Part shown: in pieces, positions 8,071 to 16,630 of the stretch | Layout of the letters: every line of letters starts with the position of its first letter | How positions within the stretch are numbered: the stretch's first letter is position 1 | Origin: CAIWGV01 sp964515175 | Lineage (GTDB): Bacteria; Pseudomonadota; Alphaproteobacteria; UBA7879; UBA5542 | DNA: 32,473 bases | Assembly: GCA_964515175.1 (NCBI GenBank) | Contig: CAZEUR010000011.1 | Span: forward strand, 1 to 32,473 | Reading direction: 5' to 3' | Translations under genes and position numbers: made by a program | The notes under the pieces: generated by a model | Seen by the model: only the letters and a program-made list of their open reading frames with translations | Told to the model about the DNA's origin: nothing | Database searches by the model: none

Positions 8071-9738
8071 GTGGATAGTTTTCTAAAAAGACCTGTTTGG
8101 AGAGATTATTTTTGCCTTTCGGTTGTTTTTGGAACCCTCTTCTTTTCTTTTCTGGGAGGGCGCCCTCTTGCGTCCCCGGATGAAGGGCGGTATGTGGAAA
8201 TCCCTCGAGAAATGGTCGCATCAAATGATTATGTAACCCCTCACCTCAATGGCTTAAAATATTTTGAAAAACCCCCTCTTGTGTATTGGGTGGAAACAGC
8301 CCCTATTAAGCTTGGTTTTTTTAACGAATTTGCTTTCCGATTTCCTATCGCCTTGTTTGCTATTCTAGGATGTCTTGTGGTGTATGGTTTTTCCCGACAT
8401 TTTTACAGTCGCAGAGCTGGCCTTTGGAGTGCGGTTGTATTAGCAACCTCACTTCTTTACTACAGTCTAAGCCGCATTATTCTCTTAGATCTTGTCTTAA
8501 CAGTCTTTATTACATCTGGACTTTTATCTTTCTTTGCCGGCATAAAAGAAGATGCTGGATTAGGGCGCCGAAAATGGCTAGCGTTTTCCGCCATTTCTTT
8601 GGCCCTAGCTGTTTTGACCAAGGGACTGGTTGGCGTACTTATTCCCTTAGGCATTATGGCCATGTGGATTACACTTTTCAACAAATGGCGCCTTTTGCGC
8701 CCTCTCTATCTACCAACGAATCTTTTTTTGTTCCTAGCAGTTGCGTTGCCTTGGCATATTTTAGTATCCTTTAAAAATCCTGACTTTTTTGACTTTTATT
8801 TTATTCACGAGCAGTTCGAACGGTACTTCACAACGACCCATCGAAGGTATCAGCCTTTTTGGTTTTTTATTCCAATAACGATTCTTGGATTTCTACCTTG
8901 GACATTTTTTTTGGTCCGCGCTGCCAAAGATGCCATTCCCAAGACCTTCCGAGACTGGAAAATCTATGATTTTGAATCTTTTCTAATTGTTTGGATTGTA
9001 TTTATTTTTATTTTTTTCAGCTGCTCTAACTCTATCTTAATTCCCTATATTCTACCCATTTTTCCAGCACTTGCCATCCTCGTGGGCCGCTTCTTAAGCT
9101 ATGTCTGGAAAAATCACTTGAAAATTGGTCCGGAAATTTGCCTGTATTCTATTTTTTATCTCACCCTTATTTTAGGAAGCGTTTACGCTTTCCAAAGATT
9201 ACAGGTAACCATTATTCCAAAACCTCTATTCCTCTCCATTTCCCAAATATTAACATTATGGTCCATAAGCATCGTTGTTCTTCCTCTTGTGTATTTTTGG
9301 AAAGGAACACGTTGGGCGCTAGGCACCATTCTTCTATCTCATATGGCCCTGTTATTTATCATGAACGGAGCTGGCTCTTCTATTCAAAAACCCTCTACAA
9401 AAGGTCTTGCGCAGAAAATCTTATCCTCTTATCCCAAGGATGTGGAAGTCTTTACCTACCATTCCTATTTTCAAGATTTGCCTGTGTACTTACAAAACAC
9501 CGTAAAAGTTGTGCATTGGTCTGGAGAGCTAGATTTTGGCAGTCATATAGATCCTTACAATAAGATCATGCTGACAGATGCGGAATTTGAAAAATCCTGG
9601 AATAGTAACAAAAATATCTGTGTCGTCACTAGAGAAAACTTTTACAATAGTATTCTTCAGATAACGAAATCCAAGCCTTTTATATTGGGAACTCAAGATG
9701 AAGTCATCGTCGTCTGCAACCAACGCCCACGAGGTTAA
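8071..9738 (+). CDS. arnT: ArnT-like lipid A aminoarabinose transferase
   Basis: This inner-membrane glycosyltransferase of the PMT/GT83 fold moves 4-amino-4-deoxy-L-arabinose from undecaprenyl phosphate to lipid A on the periplasmic face. The 555 residues carry about 12 hydrophobic helices and the family signature: PDEGRYVEIPREM (Asp37), YFEKPPLVYW (Glu66-Lys67) and LLDLVLT (Asp140), matching the acidic and lysine residues known to matter in ArnT. The C-terminal part (about 440-555) is a soluble periplasmic domain. Translation starts at GTG, with AAGGA five bases ahead inside the end of lysS. The next three genes are the matching arn genes, which supports ArnT over a generic PMT-family transferase. 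The sugar itself is inferred from context. Confidence 0.85.
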   Translation: MDSFLKRPVWRDYFCLSVVFGTLFFSFLGGRPLASPDEGRYVEIPREMVASNDYVTPHLNGLKYFEKPPLVYWVETAPIKLGFFNEFAFRFPIALFAILGCLVVYGFSRHFYSRRAGLWSAVVLATSLLYYSLSRIILLDLVLTVFITSGLLSFFAGIKEDAGLGRRKWLAFSAISLALAVLTKGLVGVLIPLGIMAMWITLFNKWRLLRPLYLPTNLFLFLAVALPWHILVSFKNPDFFDFYFIHEQFERYFTTTHRRYQPFWFFIPITILGFLPWTFFLVRAAKDAIPKTFRDWKIYDFESFLIVWIVFIFIFFSCSNSILIPYILPIFPALAILVGRFLSYVWKNHLKIGPEICLYSIFYLTLILGSVYAFQRLQVTIIPKPLFLSISQILTLWSISIVVLPLVYFWKGTRWALGTILLSHMALLFIMNGAGSSIQKPSTKGLAQKILSSYPKDVEVFTYHSYFQDLPVYLQNTVKVVHWSGELDFGSHIDPYNKIMLTDAEFEKSWNSNKNICVVTRENFYNSILQITKSKPFILGTQDEVIVVCNQRPRG

Positions 9739-9739
9739 A

Positions 9740-10903
9740 ATGTTAAAAAAAGAAGAATTTATGCAATTTGCTCGCGTGAATATTTCAGAGGAAACAATCC
9801 AAGAAGTGGTGGATTGTCTTAAATCAGGATGGATTACCACGGGTCCTCGAGTTAAGAAATTTGAAGAGAATTTGAAGGAATATCTTGGTAGTCCTCATGT
9901 GATCTCCATTGCCTCTGCCACCGCGGGATTACATTTGGCTCTAGTGGCCATGGGCATTAAGCCCGGAGATGAAGTCATTACCACTTCTTTTACGTTTGTG
10001 GCAACTCTGAACACCATTGTTCAAGCGGGAGGGACACCTGTGCTTGTGGACGTAGAGCGCGATACCTATAATATGGATATCTCCAAAATAGAGACTGCTA
10101 TCACACCTCGCACAAAAGCTATTATGCCTGTTCATTATGCGGGAGCCCCTGTGGATTTGGACCCTCTTTATGCTCTAGCTAAAAAGTATAATCTGCGCGT
10201 TTTAGAAGACGCGGCTCATTCCATTGGCACTGAGTATAAAAACAAAAAGATTGGCAGCTTTGGTGATGTCCAAGTTTTTAGCTTTCACCCTAACAAAAAT
10301 ATGACAACAGGCGAAGGAGGATGCATTGCAACTCGAGATCCAGAAATTGCAAAACAAATTAATATTTGGAAATTCCACGGCATTGACCGAGAATCTTGGA
10401 ATCGATTTGCAAAAGGAGGTTCTCAGCTCTACGATGTGGTTGTGCCTGGATTCAAATTTAACATGATGGATATTCAGGCTTCTCTCGGGATCCATCAATT
10501 AGGTGCCTTGGACAGTTTCACAGAAGCCCGTACCCATAGGGTGGCACGATATCGCGACCTTTTGAAAGATTGGGAACAAATTACTCTTCCTAAAGCCCCA
10601 ACTTTTGCACACAAACACGCTTGGGATCTTTTTGCCATCACTATTAATCCTGAAAAAGCAGGGGTGACGCGGGATGAATTTATGAGTATAATGAAGGACG
10701 ATTTTAACATCGGCACCGGGCTCCACTGGCAAGCCCCCCATTTGTTCAGTTACTATCGGGAAAATTTCGGTTACAATAAAGGAGATTTTCCAAACGCAGA
10801 GCATATAGCAGATCATGTTGTCAGTTTGCCTCTGTTCCCTCAGATGACGGATGATGATCAAGATCGTGTTATTCGGGCTATGAACCATATTTTTAAAAGA
10901 TAA
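9740..10903 (+). CDS. arnB: ArnB-like UDP-4-amino-4-deoxy-L-arabinose aminotransferase
   Basis: This PLP-dependent aminotransferase of the DegT/DnrJ/EryC1 family uses glutamate to aminate the 4-keto sugar made by ArnA, giving UDP-L-Ara4N. The 387 residues have the PLP lysine in SFHPNKNMTTGEGG (Lys186), the Asp that holds the pyridine ring (LEDAAHSIGT, Asp157) and the ribbon GDEVITTSFTFVAT. The FHxxKNxTTGEGG form is that of ArnB rather than other sugar aminotransferases. An ATG at 9698 inside arnT is in frame, but the ATG at 9740 has GAGG five bases upstream, directly follows the arnT stop, and gives the usual length. It sits between arnT and arnC. Confidence 0.9.
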   Translation: MLKKEEFMQFARVNISEETIQEVVDCLKSGWITTGPRVKKFEENLKEYLGSPHVISIASATAGLHLALVAMGIKPGDEVITTSFTFVATLNTIVQAGGTPVLVDVERDTYNMDISKIETAITPRTKAIMPVHYAGAPVDLDPLYALAKKYNLRVLEDAAHSIGTEYKNKKIGSFGDVQVFSFHPNKNMTTGEGGCIATRDPEIAKQINIWKFHGIDRESWNRFAKGGSQLYDVVVPGFKFNMMDIQASLGIHQLGALDSFTEARTHRVARYRDLLKDWEQITLPKAPTFAHKHAWDLFAITINPEKAGVTRDEFMSIMKDDFNIGTGLHWQAPHLFSYYRENFGYNKGDFPNAEHIADHVVSLPLFPQMTDDDQDRVIRAMNHIFKR

Positions 10904-10908
10904 ATTAG

Positions 10909-11856
10909 ATGAAAGATATTTACCTCTCCATTGTCATTCCCGTTTACAACGAGCAGGAAAGTTTGCACACCTTGTCTGACCGACTGATGCCTGTACTTGA
11001 AAAACTCAAAAAATCTTATGAAGTGATTTATACCAACGATGGCAGCAAAGATAATTCTCTGACCATCCTAAAGGAACTTCAAAAGAAATACCCAAAACAC
11101 GTTCGAGTCATTGATTTTAGCGGAAATTATGGTCAACACATGGCCATCATGGCTGCCTTTGCAGAATCTAGGGGTGAGGTTGTTATTAACTTGGATGCAG
11201 ATCTTCAAAACCCCCCCGAAGAAATTCCAAAACTCCTCGAAAAAGTAGAAGCAGGCCACGATGTGGTCGGCAGCTATCGTTTAGAAAGAAAAGATCATGC
11301 CTGGCGTCACTGGGGATCCCGCTTTGCCAATAAGGTTCGTGGCGCCATTACAGATGCTCAGATGTCAGACCAAGGATGCATGTTCCGAGCCTATACGAAG
11401 CCTATCGTACGGCAAATGGTAGAAGGAGGAGAGAATTCCACATTCATTCCCGTTTTGGCCTGGCGATTGGCTGAAAACCCTTGCGAAGTGGGACTTCGTC
11501 ATGATGAAAGATCTCAAGGAAATTCTAAGTATGGCCTCTATGAGCTGCTACGCGTTGCCATAGACCTCGCCACTAATTTCTCGCTTATCCCTATCCATTT
11601 CTTCACCTTCTTCGGCATGATCGTATCAGGGTGCAGCTTCCTTCTTGTTCTCTATATGCTCGCTCGTCGGATCTTGATTGGCCCCGAAGCCGAAGGGGTT
11701 TTTACCCTTCTCGCCATCATCATTTTTCTGATCAGCGTAGCTATCATGGGCATCGGCATTATAGGGGAATACGTAGGACGCACCTATCAGGCTGTCTGCA
11801 AACGTCGCTATAGCATTCGTCAAATCATTCAAGATAAAAGCATCTCAAAGGAATAA
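10909..11856 (+). CDS. arnC: ArnC-like undecaprenyl-phosphate aminoarabinose transferase (GT2)
   Basis: This enzyme attaches the 4-amino- or 4-formamido-arabinose unit from UDP to undecaprenyl phosphate at the inner membrane. Residues 1 to about 215 are a GT-A fold with TNDGS (Asp44) and the metal-binding NLDADLQNPPEE (Asp96, Asp98). Two C-terminal transmembrane helices lie at about 225-255 and 265-290, as in ArnC and related GtrB/DPM1 enzymes. Length (315) is normal. It follows arnB by five bases and precedes arnA by three. In E. coli the substrate is the formylated sugar; no formyltransferase is encoded in this cluster, so the true substrate here is uncertain. A GtrB-type role would be the alternative without this context. 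Confidence 0.87.
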   Translation: MKDIYLSIVIPVYNEQESLHTLSDRLMPVLEKLKKSYEVIYTNDGSKDNSLTILKELQKKYPKHVRVIDFSGNYGQHMAIMAAFAESRGEVVINLDADLQNPPEEIPKLLEKVEAGHDVVGSYRLERKDHAWRHWGSRFANKVRGAITDAQMSDQGCMFRAYTKPIVRQMVEGGENSTFIPVLAWRLAENPCEVGLRHDERSQGNSKYGLYELLRVAIDLATNFSLIPIHFFTFFGMIVSGCSFLLVLYMLARRILIGPEAEGVFTLLAIIIFLISVAIMGIGIIGEYVGRTYQAVCKRRYSIRQIIQDKSISKE

Positions 11857-11859
11857 AAA

Positions 11860-12912
11860 ATGTCTTTAAAAGTTCTCATCCTCGGCGTTAATGGATTTAT
11901 TGGAAATTGCCTCACCCAGAACATTCTCGGTCGCACAAACTGGGAAGTATACGGTATGGATATGGACAACAATAAACTTATTGAGTCCCTCGACAACCCC
12001 AGATTTCACTTCACAGAAGGGGACATTACCATCAATATGGAATGGATCGAATATCACATCCAAAAATGTGATGTGGTGTTACCTCTAGTTGCCATTGCAA
12101 ACCCTGCCATGTATGTAACCAACCCTCTTAAAGTATTTGAATTAGATTTTGAAGCCAATCTTGCGATCGTTCGGCTCTGTGTGAAATATAAAAAGCGCGT
12201 GGTGTTCCCCTCCACCTCAGAGGTTTATGGCATGTGCACAGACAAAGCCTTTGACGAAGAAACATCCAATTTGGTGCTTGGCCCCATACACAAACAGCGA
12301 TGGATTTATTCGTGTGCCAAGCAGATGATGGACCGGGTTATTTATGCATATGGCATTCATGAAGATTTGGACTACACCCTCTTCCGCCCCTTCAACTGGT
12401 TGGGACCTAAGATGGATGATGTGTATGCCCAGAAAGAAGGCAGCTCTCGCGCGGTTATTCAATTCATTAGCAATGTGCTCTATGGACGCCCTTTGAAGCT
12501 GATGGATGGCGGCAAGCAACGTCGGTGTTTTACCTATGTGAACGAAGGAGTAGACGCTCTCATTAAAATCATTGAGAATAAAAAGGGATGCGCCTCACGT
12601 CAAATCTTTAACCTAGGCAATCCTAAAAATGATTTGTCCATTGCAGAAGTGGCAGAAACCATTGTTGGCATGATAAAAGAATACCCAAATTTTTCCCACC
12701 TGGCTAAAAAGGTGAAAATCGAAAAAGTGGATGCCGCTGAGCATTTTGGCAAGCATTATGAAGATGTTTCCTCACGGGTCCCTTCCATCAAGAATGCCCA
12801 AGAACATTTAGGATGGACTCCCAAAACTACCTTCAAGGAAATGCTCAAAGCAACACTCGACTATCATCTTCTAGAAAACCCTCAAGAGATCAAAGAAAGC
12901 CATGCAGACTAA
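11860..12912 (+). CDS. arnA: ArnA C-terminal-type UDP-glucuronate decarboxylase (stand-alone)
   Basis: This NAD-dependent short-chain dehydrogenase/reductase oxidises UDP-glucuronate at C4 and decarboxylates it to the UDP-4-keto-pentose used by ArnB. The 350 residues correspond to the C-terminal half of E. coli ArnA: the Rossmann motif GVNGFIG (9-15), PSTSEVYG (Ser120-Glu121), the catalytic pair in WIYSCAK (Tyr150, Lys154), and GGKQRRCFT, which carries the arginine matching ArnA Arg619. The N-terminal formyltransferase domain of E. coli ArnA is absent, and there is no room for it upstream (arnC ends three bases before the ATG). Resemblance to the ArnA decarboxylase domain is strong along the whole length, so this is not a generic epimerase. 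Its last 11 bases overlap the next gene. Confidence 0.92.
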   Translation: MSLKVLILGVNGFIGNCLTQNILGRTNWEVYGMDMDNNKLIESLDNPRFHFTEGDITINMEWIEYHIQKCDVVLPLVAIANPAMYVTNPLKVFELDFEANLAIVRLCVKYKKRVVFPSTSEVYGMCTDKAFDEETSNLVLGPIHKQRWIYSCAKQMMDRVIYAYGIHEDLDYTLFRPFNWLGPKMDDVYAQKEGSSRAVIQFISNVLYGRPLKLMDGGKQRRCFTYVNEGVDALIKIIENKKGCASRQIFNLGNPKNDLSIAEVAETIVGMIKEYPNFSHLAKKVKIEKVDAAEHFGKHYEDVSSRVPSIKNAQEHLGWTPKTTFKEMLKATLDYHLLENPQEIKESHAD

Positions 12913-13771
12913 ATCAAAGCAAGTTTATTTAGGGTGTTTTTATATGTTCCTGGGCATTTTTATGTTCGGGCTGGGAAACGTATTGATCAAAAAAATCAAC
13001 TTAGAAGTGCCTGTTATTCAGACATTATTTGTGCGAGCTTTGTTATCAGGATTAGGGCTGGCCACCTATTTTTATTTCTTTGGCAAGAAAGAGCTTTTTA
13101 AAACTCATAATCGCGCCCTTCAAATTGTAAGAGGCATTATTGGGTTCTTCAGCCTATATACTCTTTATCTTTCCTTTGATCTTCTCCCCTTAACAGATGC
13201 CACTGCCATCAGTTTCGCAACACCCTTATTCATCACGGCGCTTTCTTTACCCATCCTGAAAGAAAAAGTAACAACTCCTTTATGGGTCGCTGTGTGCATT
13301 GGATTCATTGGGGTGTCCATTATGGCTGAGCCCACCGGACACGTAACCCTTCTAGGAGCAGGTATCGCCATATTTTCTGCCTTTTTTGAAAGTTTAGTTA
13401 TGCTCTTTTCTCGCCTTTTGAGCCGAAAAGATGCTCCGCTCACCTCAGTCTTTTATCATGCAACTGTCATTGCCGTTATCGCAGGATGCCTCACCCCCTT
13501 CTTTTGGATACCTGTAAGTTTTTCCATGGTGCTTCTGTTGATTTTGTTCTCTCTCATCAGCTGTTTGGGGCAAATTTTTGTCGTCTATGCCTACACCACA
13601 GCGCCTGCTGTTGCTCTCGCGCCTATTATCTATACTCTCATGATTTGGGGCGCTTTATTTGGATGGTTTGTGTGGGGCGAGAGCTTAAGCCACAACCTCC
13701 TCATCGGTATGCCCATCGTCATTCTCACTGGCCTCTATATTGTTAGGAAAGAGTCTCAGAAGACGCTGTGA
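12902..13771 (+). CDS. DMT-family (EamA) ten-helix transporter in the arn operon
   Basis: The 289 residues hold ten predicted transmembrane helices in two EamA halves, a drug/metabolite-transporter carrier of the inner membrane. Motifs include an arginine-containing loop (FVRALLSG) after helix 2 and the helix-4/5 pattern ATAISFATPLFITALSLPILKE, typical of this group. Substrates across the family are diverse; close relatives in Rickettsiales include S-adenosylmethionine importers. It overlaps arnA by 11 bases and mutY by four, so it is cotranscribed. In enterobacteria the last arn genes, arnE and arnF, encode small EamA-fold proteins that flip the undecaprenyl-linked sugar. By position and fold this carrier could do the same job, but that is inference; a SAM or other metabolite importer is equally possible from sequence alone. 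Confidence 0.75.
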   Translation: MQTKSKQVYLGCFYMFLGIFMFGLGNVLIKKINLEVPVIQTLFVRALLSGLGLATYFYFFGKKELFKTHNRALQIVRGIIGFFSLYTLYLSFDLLPLTDATAISFATPLFITALSLPILKEKVTTPLWVAVCIGFIGVSIMAEPTGHVTLLGAGIAIFSAFFESLVMLFSRLLSRKDAPLTSVFYHATVIAVIAGCLTPFFWIPVSFSMVLLLILFSLISCLGQIFVVYAYTTAPAVALAPIIYTLMIWGALFGWFVWGESLSHNLLIGMPIVILTGLYIVRKESQKTL

Positions 13772-14754
13772 AGGAAGCTCTCTTTCAAACTCAAATTCTC
13801 CAGTGGTATGACACCCACGGGAGAGATCTTCCTTGGCGCTCTAAGGGCGTACGGCCAGATCCCTATCATGTGTGGCTCAGCGAGGTCATGCTGCAGCAAA
13901 CAACGGTGCCCACGGTCAAAAACTATTTCCTGAAATTCCTTGACTTCTGGCCCACCATCCATGATTTAGCGAATGCCTCTTTAGATGAGATTCTCCATGC
14001 TTGGCAAGGCCTTGGATATTATGCGCGCGCTCGGAATTTGCATAAATGCGCAACAGATCTTTCCAAGAACTTTCCTAAAACAAAAAAAGAACTATTAACT
14101 CTCCCTGGCATTGGCCCTTATACAGCCTCTGCCATTGCAGCCATTGCCTTTAATGAGCCAGAAACCGTTGTGGATGGGAATATTGAACGCATCATGGCGC
14201 GGCTCTTTAAGATTGAAACACCTCTTCCTGCGGCTAAAAAAGAGATTTATGATGTGGCCCAGACCTTAACTCCGCAACAACGAGCTGGCGATTATGCTCA
14301 AGCCCTCATGGATCTGGGATCCAATATCTGCACGCCCCGAGCTCCCAAATGTGATCTGTGCCCCGTGAGTTCTTTTTGTGAGGCAAAGTCCGAAGACTAT
14401 CCTCGACGTCTCCCAAAAGTCCAAAAACCAACGCGCCATGCTTTATTTTATTGGATCGAAAATGAGAGGGGAGAAATCCTTTTAGAGAAACGTCCCCCGT
14501 CTGGTCTTCTGGGTGGCATGATGGGGTTTCCGTCCTCCCCGTGGTTAGAAGAATTATCTGTTCCTGAAAACCTGGCGACTTTGTCCGGTCATGTAAAACA
14601 CACTTTCACGCACTTTCATCTGATCTGTCGGGTGGTTAAAAAGAAAGAGCCTGCCCAAGGCCTCTGGGTCTCCCCACAAAATCTCAACCAGCATGCACTC
14701 CCAACATTGATGAAGAAGATTGCAGCACACGCTCAAAAATTAGACCAAAACTGA
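13768..14754 (+). CDS. mutY: A/G-specific adenine DNA glycosylase MutY
   Basis: MutY removes adenine mispaired with 8-oxoguanine. The 328 residues include the catalytic Glu39 (LSEVMLQQT), a helix-hairpin-helix with LPGIGPYTASAI, the catalytic Asp136 (VVDGNIER), and four cysteines C188-X6-C195-X2-C198-X5-C204 that bind a [4Fe-4S] cluster. A C-terminal NUDIX-like domain (about 225-328) that recognises 8-oxoguanine follows. It starts with GTG inside the stop of the upstream carrier gene (GTGA overlap), so it closes the grxD-to-mutY run. Its tail overlaps the oppositely oriented permease gene by 22 bases. All key residues are present. Confidence 0.95.
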   Translation: MKEALFQTQILQWYDTHGRDLPWRSKGVRPDPYHVWLSEVMLQQTTVPTVKNYFLKFLDFWPTIHDLANASLDEILHAWQGLGYYARARNLHKCATDLSKNFPKTKKELLTLPGIGPYTASAIAAIAFNEPETVVDGNIERIMARLFKIETPLPAAKKEIYDVAQTLTPQQRAGDYAQALMDLGSNICTPRAPKCDLCPVSSFCEAKSEDYPRRLPKVQKPTRHALFYWIENERGEILLEKRPPSGLLGGMMGFPSSPWLEELSVPENLATLSGHVKHTFTHFHLICRVVKKKEPAQGLWVSPQNLNQHALPTLMKKIAAHAQKLDQN

Positions 14755-15698
14755 GCTAGCTCAAAGTAAAGAGGAATTCCCACAAATATGTTGAAGGGGA
14801 AAGTAATGCCTAAGGACAAAGCCATATAGAGGGCAGGATTTGCCTTGGGAATAGCGAATCTCATGGCGGCTGGCACTGCAATATACGAAGAGCTCGCACA
14901 CAGTGTTCCAAAAACTGTTATCCCTCCTAAAGATAGGTGGAGCAATGAGTGCCCAATCCAAATACCAATAAAAGCATTTAAAATAGGCATATAGATAGCA
15001 AAACTGAGGATCTTCCAGTTCAAATCTACAATTGTCTTAAAACGATTCGCCACAGAACATCCTATATCCAACAGGAAAATGCAGAGAAACCCTTTGAATA
15101 AATCAAAGAAGAAAGGCTTTACAGGCGCCACACCCTCAGGGCCTGAGAGAAACCCTATCAGAAACCCTCCCAGCAACAAAAGGACCGATCCATGAAAAAA
15201 AATACTTTTAAAAACAGGCCAAGAGATCAGCTCGATTTTTTTACTTTTATGACTTAAGATAAGCGCAGAGATGATGGCTGGCGTCTCCATAATGGCCGCA
15301 ACGGCCACCAAAAACTCTTCTGCAGCGACATTTTGTGCCCTTAAAAATTCCATTGCTGTTGCAAAGGTAATAATACCAATGGACCCATAATGTGCAGAAA
15401 GAGCAGCCGCATTATCTTTGTCCAAAGATGTTGTATTTCTCAGGATTGCAAAAGCAAGAAAAGGTATAGAAAAACTTAAAAAAGCGCCTGCTAAAAGAGG
15501 GAAAACAACTTCCCATGCAGCTCCCACATGGGAAAGCTTAACGCCCCCCTGTAACCCAATGGATAGCATAAGATAGACAGAAATTCCTTTGGTAAAAGCC
15601 TCAGGAATATGAAGATCAGATTTAACGCCTCCCGCAAAAACGCCCAACAAAAAGCAAAGAATCAAAGGAGAGAGCAAGTTTAAGAGAATAAGATCCAC
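14733..15698 (-). CDS. SbtA-type sodium-dependent bicarbonate permease family protein
   Basis: The 321 residues form a ten-helix inner-membrane protein of the family named for cyanobacterial SbtA, a Na+/bicarbonate symporter. The two inverted halves each carry a conserved glycine/serine-rich crossing: AHYGSIGIITF in the first and CASSSYIAVPAAMRFA in the second. Length is within the family range. It starts at GTG, with GAGGA nine bases upstream. No PII-like SbtB partner or carbon-fixation gene lies nearby, so the substrate is uncertain; many non-photosynthetic bacteria carry such proteins without known function. It is divergent from nadK (102 bases between starts) and tail-overlaps mutY. Confidence 0.8.
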   Translation of the reverse strand: MDLILLNLLSPLILCFLLGVFAGGVKSDLHIPEAFTKGISVYLMLSIGLQGGVKLSHVGAAWEVVFPLLAGAFLSFSIPFLAFAILRNTTSLDKDNAAALSAHYGSIGIITFATAMEFLRAQNVAAEEFLVAVAAIMETPAIISALILSHKSKKIELISWPVFKSIFFHGSVLLLLGGFLIGFLSGPEGVAPVKPFFFDLFKGFLCIFLLDIGCSVANRFKTIVDLNWKILSFAIYMPILNAFIGIWIGHSLLHLSLGGITVFGTLCASSSYIAVPAAMRFAIPKANPALYMALSLGITFPFNIFVGIPLYFELAQFWSNF

Positions 15699-15782
15699 GC
15701 GTTGTATTTCCTCAAAATTTTCTCACATATAGCATTGTTAAGGACCTCTGCCAAGCTTCAACTGGTTTTTATGGGGGATTTT

Positions 15783-15791
15783 TGGTACATT
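15783..15791 (+). promoter_or_regulatory. Possible extended -10 promoter for nadK
   Basis: TGG-TACATT resembles an extended -10 element and lies nine bases before the ATG at 15801, leaving a leader of only about three bases. No ribosome site precedes this ATG. No good -35 is visible. Confidence 0.3.
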
Positions 15792-15800
15792 ACCCGCATT

Positions 15801-16568
15801 ATGACAGCATCCAAGATCCATTTTACAGCAAACTCTGATCCAAAGGCGGAAGCCGCTTTGACCTCACTGCTCAAGACTTTCAAGAACACCTCTTTTGAAG
15901 ACGCAAATATAGTCGTGGTCCTGGGAGGTGATGGATTTCTACTGCGCGCCCTTCATCAAACATTATCGTCGCCTAAGAAAATTTACGGTATTAACTGCGG
16001 CAGCATGGGATTTTTGCTGAATAAATTCAACCTGCAGAATCTGGCGAAACGTTTGGAGAAAGCAGAAGTTGTAAATTTAACCCCTCTCCATATGGAGACC
16101 ATCATGACAGATGGGGCACACCATGAGCATTATGCCGTCAATGAAGTCTCTCTTCTGCGAGAAAGCGCTCAAACAGCTCACCTAAAGATATCTGTGGATG
16201 GCGTCACGCAATTGGAAACTCTTGTCTGTGATGGCCTAATTCTTTCTACTCCCGCAGGCAGCACTGCTTACAATTTTTCCGCCCATGGGCCTATTTTACC
16301 CCTTGATAGCAATGTGCTGGCCTTAACCCCCATCTGTCCCTTCCGCCCTCGACGGTGGCGTGGCGCCCTACTCCCTCACACAGCAACGGTGGAGATTGAG
16401 GTTTTAGATTCAGACAAACGTCCTGTTTCTGCCACGGCAGACTTCAATGAGGTGAGGAGTGTGAAGAAAATTATTATTCGCGAAGACTCTTCCAAGACGC
16501 TGCAACTCTTGTTTGATCCAAATCAAAATCTAGCCAAACGGATTCTGAAGGAGCAATTTGAGGGATGA
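15801..16568 (+). CDS. nadK: NAD kinase
   Basis: NAD kinase phosphorylates NAD to NADP in the cytoplasm and is the only source of NADP. The 255 residues contain the catalytic GGDG (residues 42-45), the NAD-binding NEVSLLR segment and DGLILSTPAGSTAYN, followed by PFRPRRWRGALLP, the form seen in alphaproteobacterial enzymes. In-frame upstream starts exist (15702, 15771) but would add sequence unlike the family; relatives begin with a short strand like MTASKIHF. None of the starts has a ribosome site. An extended -10 just ahead suggests an almost leaderless message. The gene is intact. Confidence 0.93.
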   Translation: MTASKIHFTANSDPKAEAALTSLLKTFKNTSFEDANIVVVLGGDGFLLRALHQTLSSPKKIYGINCGSMGFLLNKFNLQNLAKRLEKAEVVNLTPLHMETIMTDGAHHEHYAVNEVSLLRESAQTAHLKISVDGVTQLETLVCDGLILSTPAGSTAYNFSAHGPILPLDSNVLALTPICPFRPRRWRGALLPHTATVEIEVLDSDKRPVSATADFNEVRSVKKIIIREDSSKTLQLLFDPNQNLAKRILKEQFEG

Positions 16569-16630
16569 CCAATTTTAATCTTGCCCCTTTCCCAAAAACG
16601 CGCTACTAACAGTTACAAAGGAGACATGGA

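Noticed and set aside
11860..12912. Generic NAD-dependent epimerase or UDP-glucose 4-epimerase
   Set aside because: It follows the ArnA decarboxylase domain along its length, including STSEVYG and GGKQRRCFT, and sits among arn genes.
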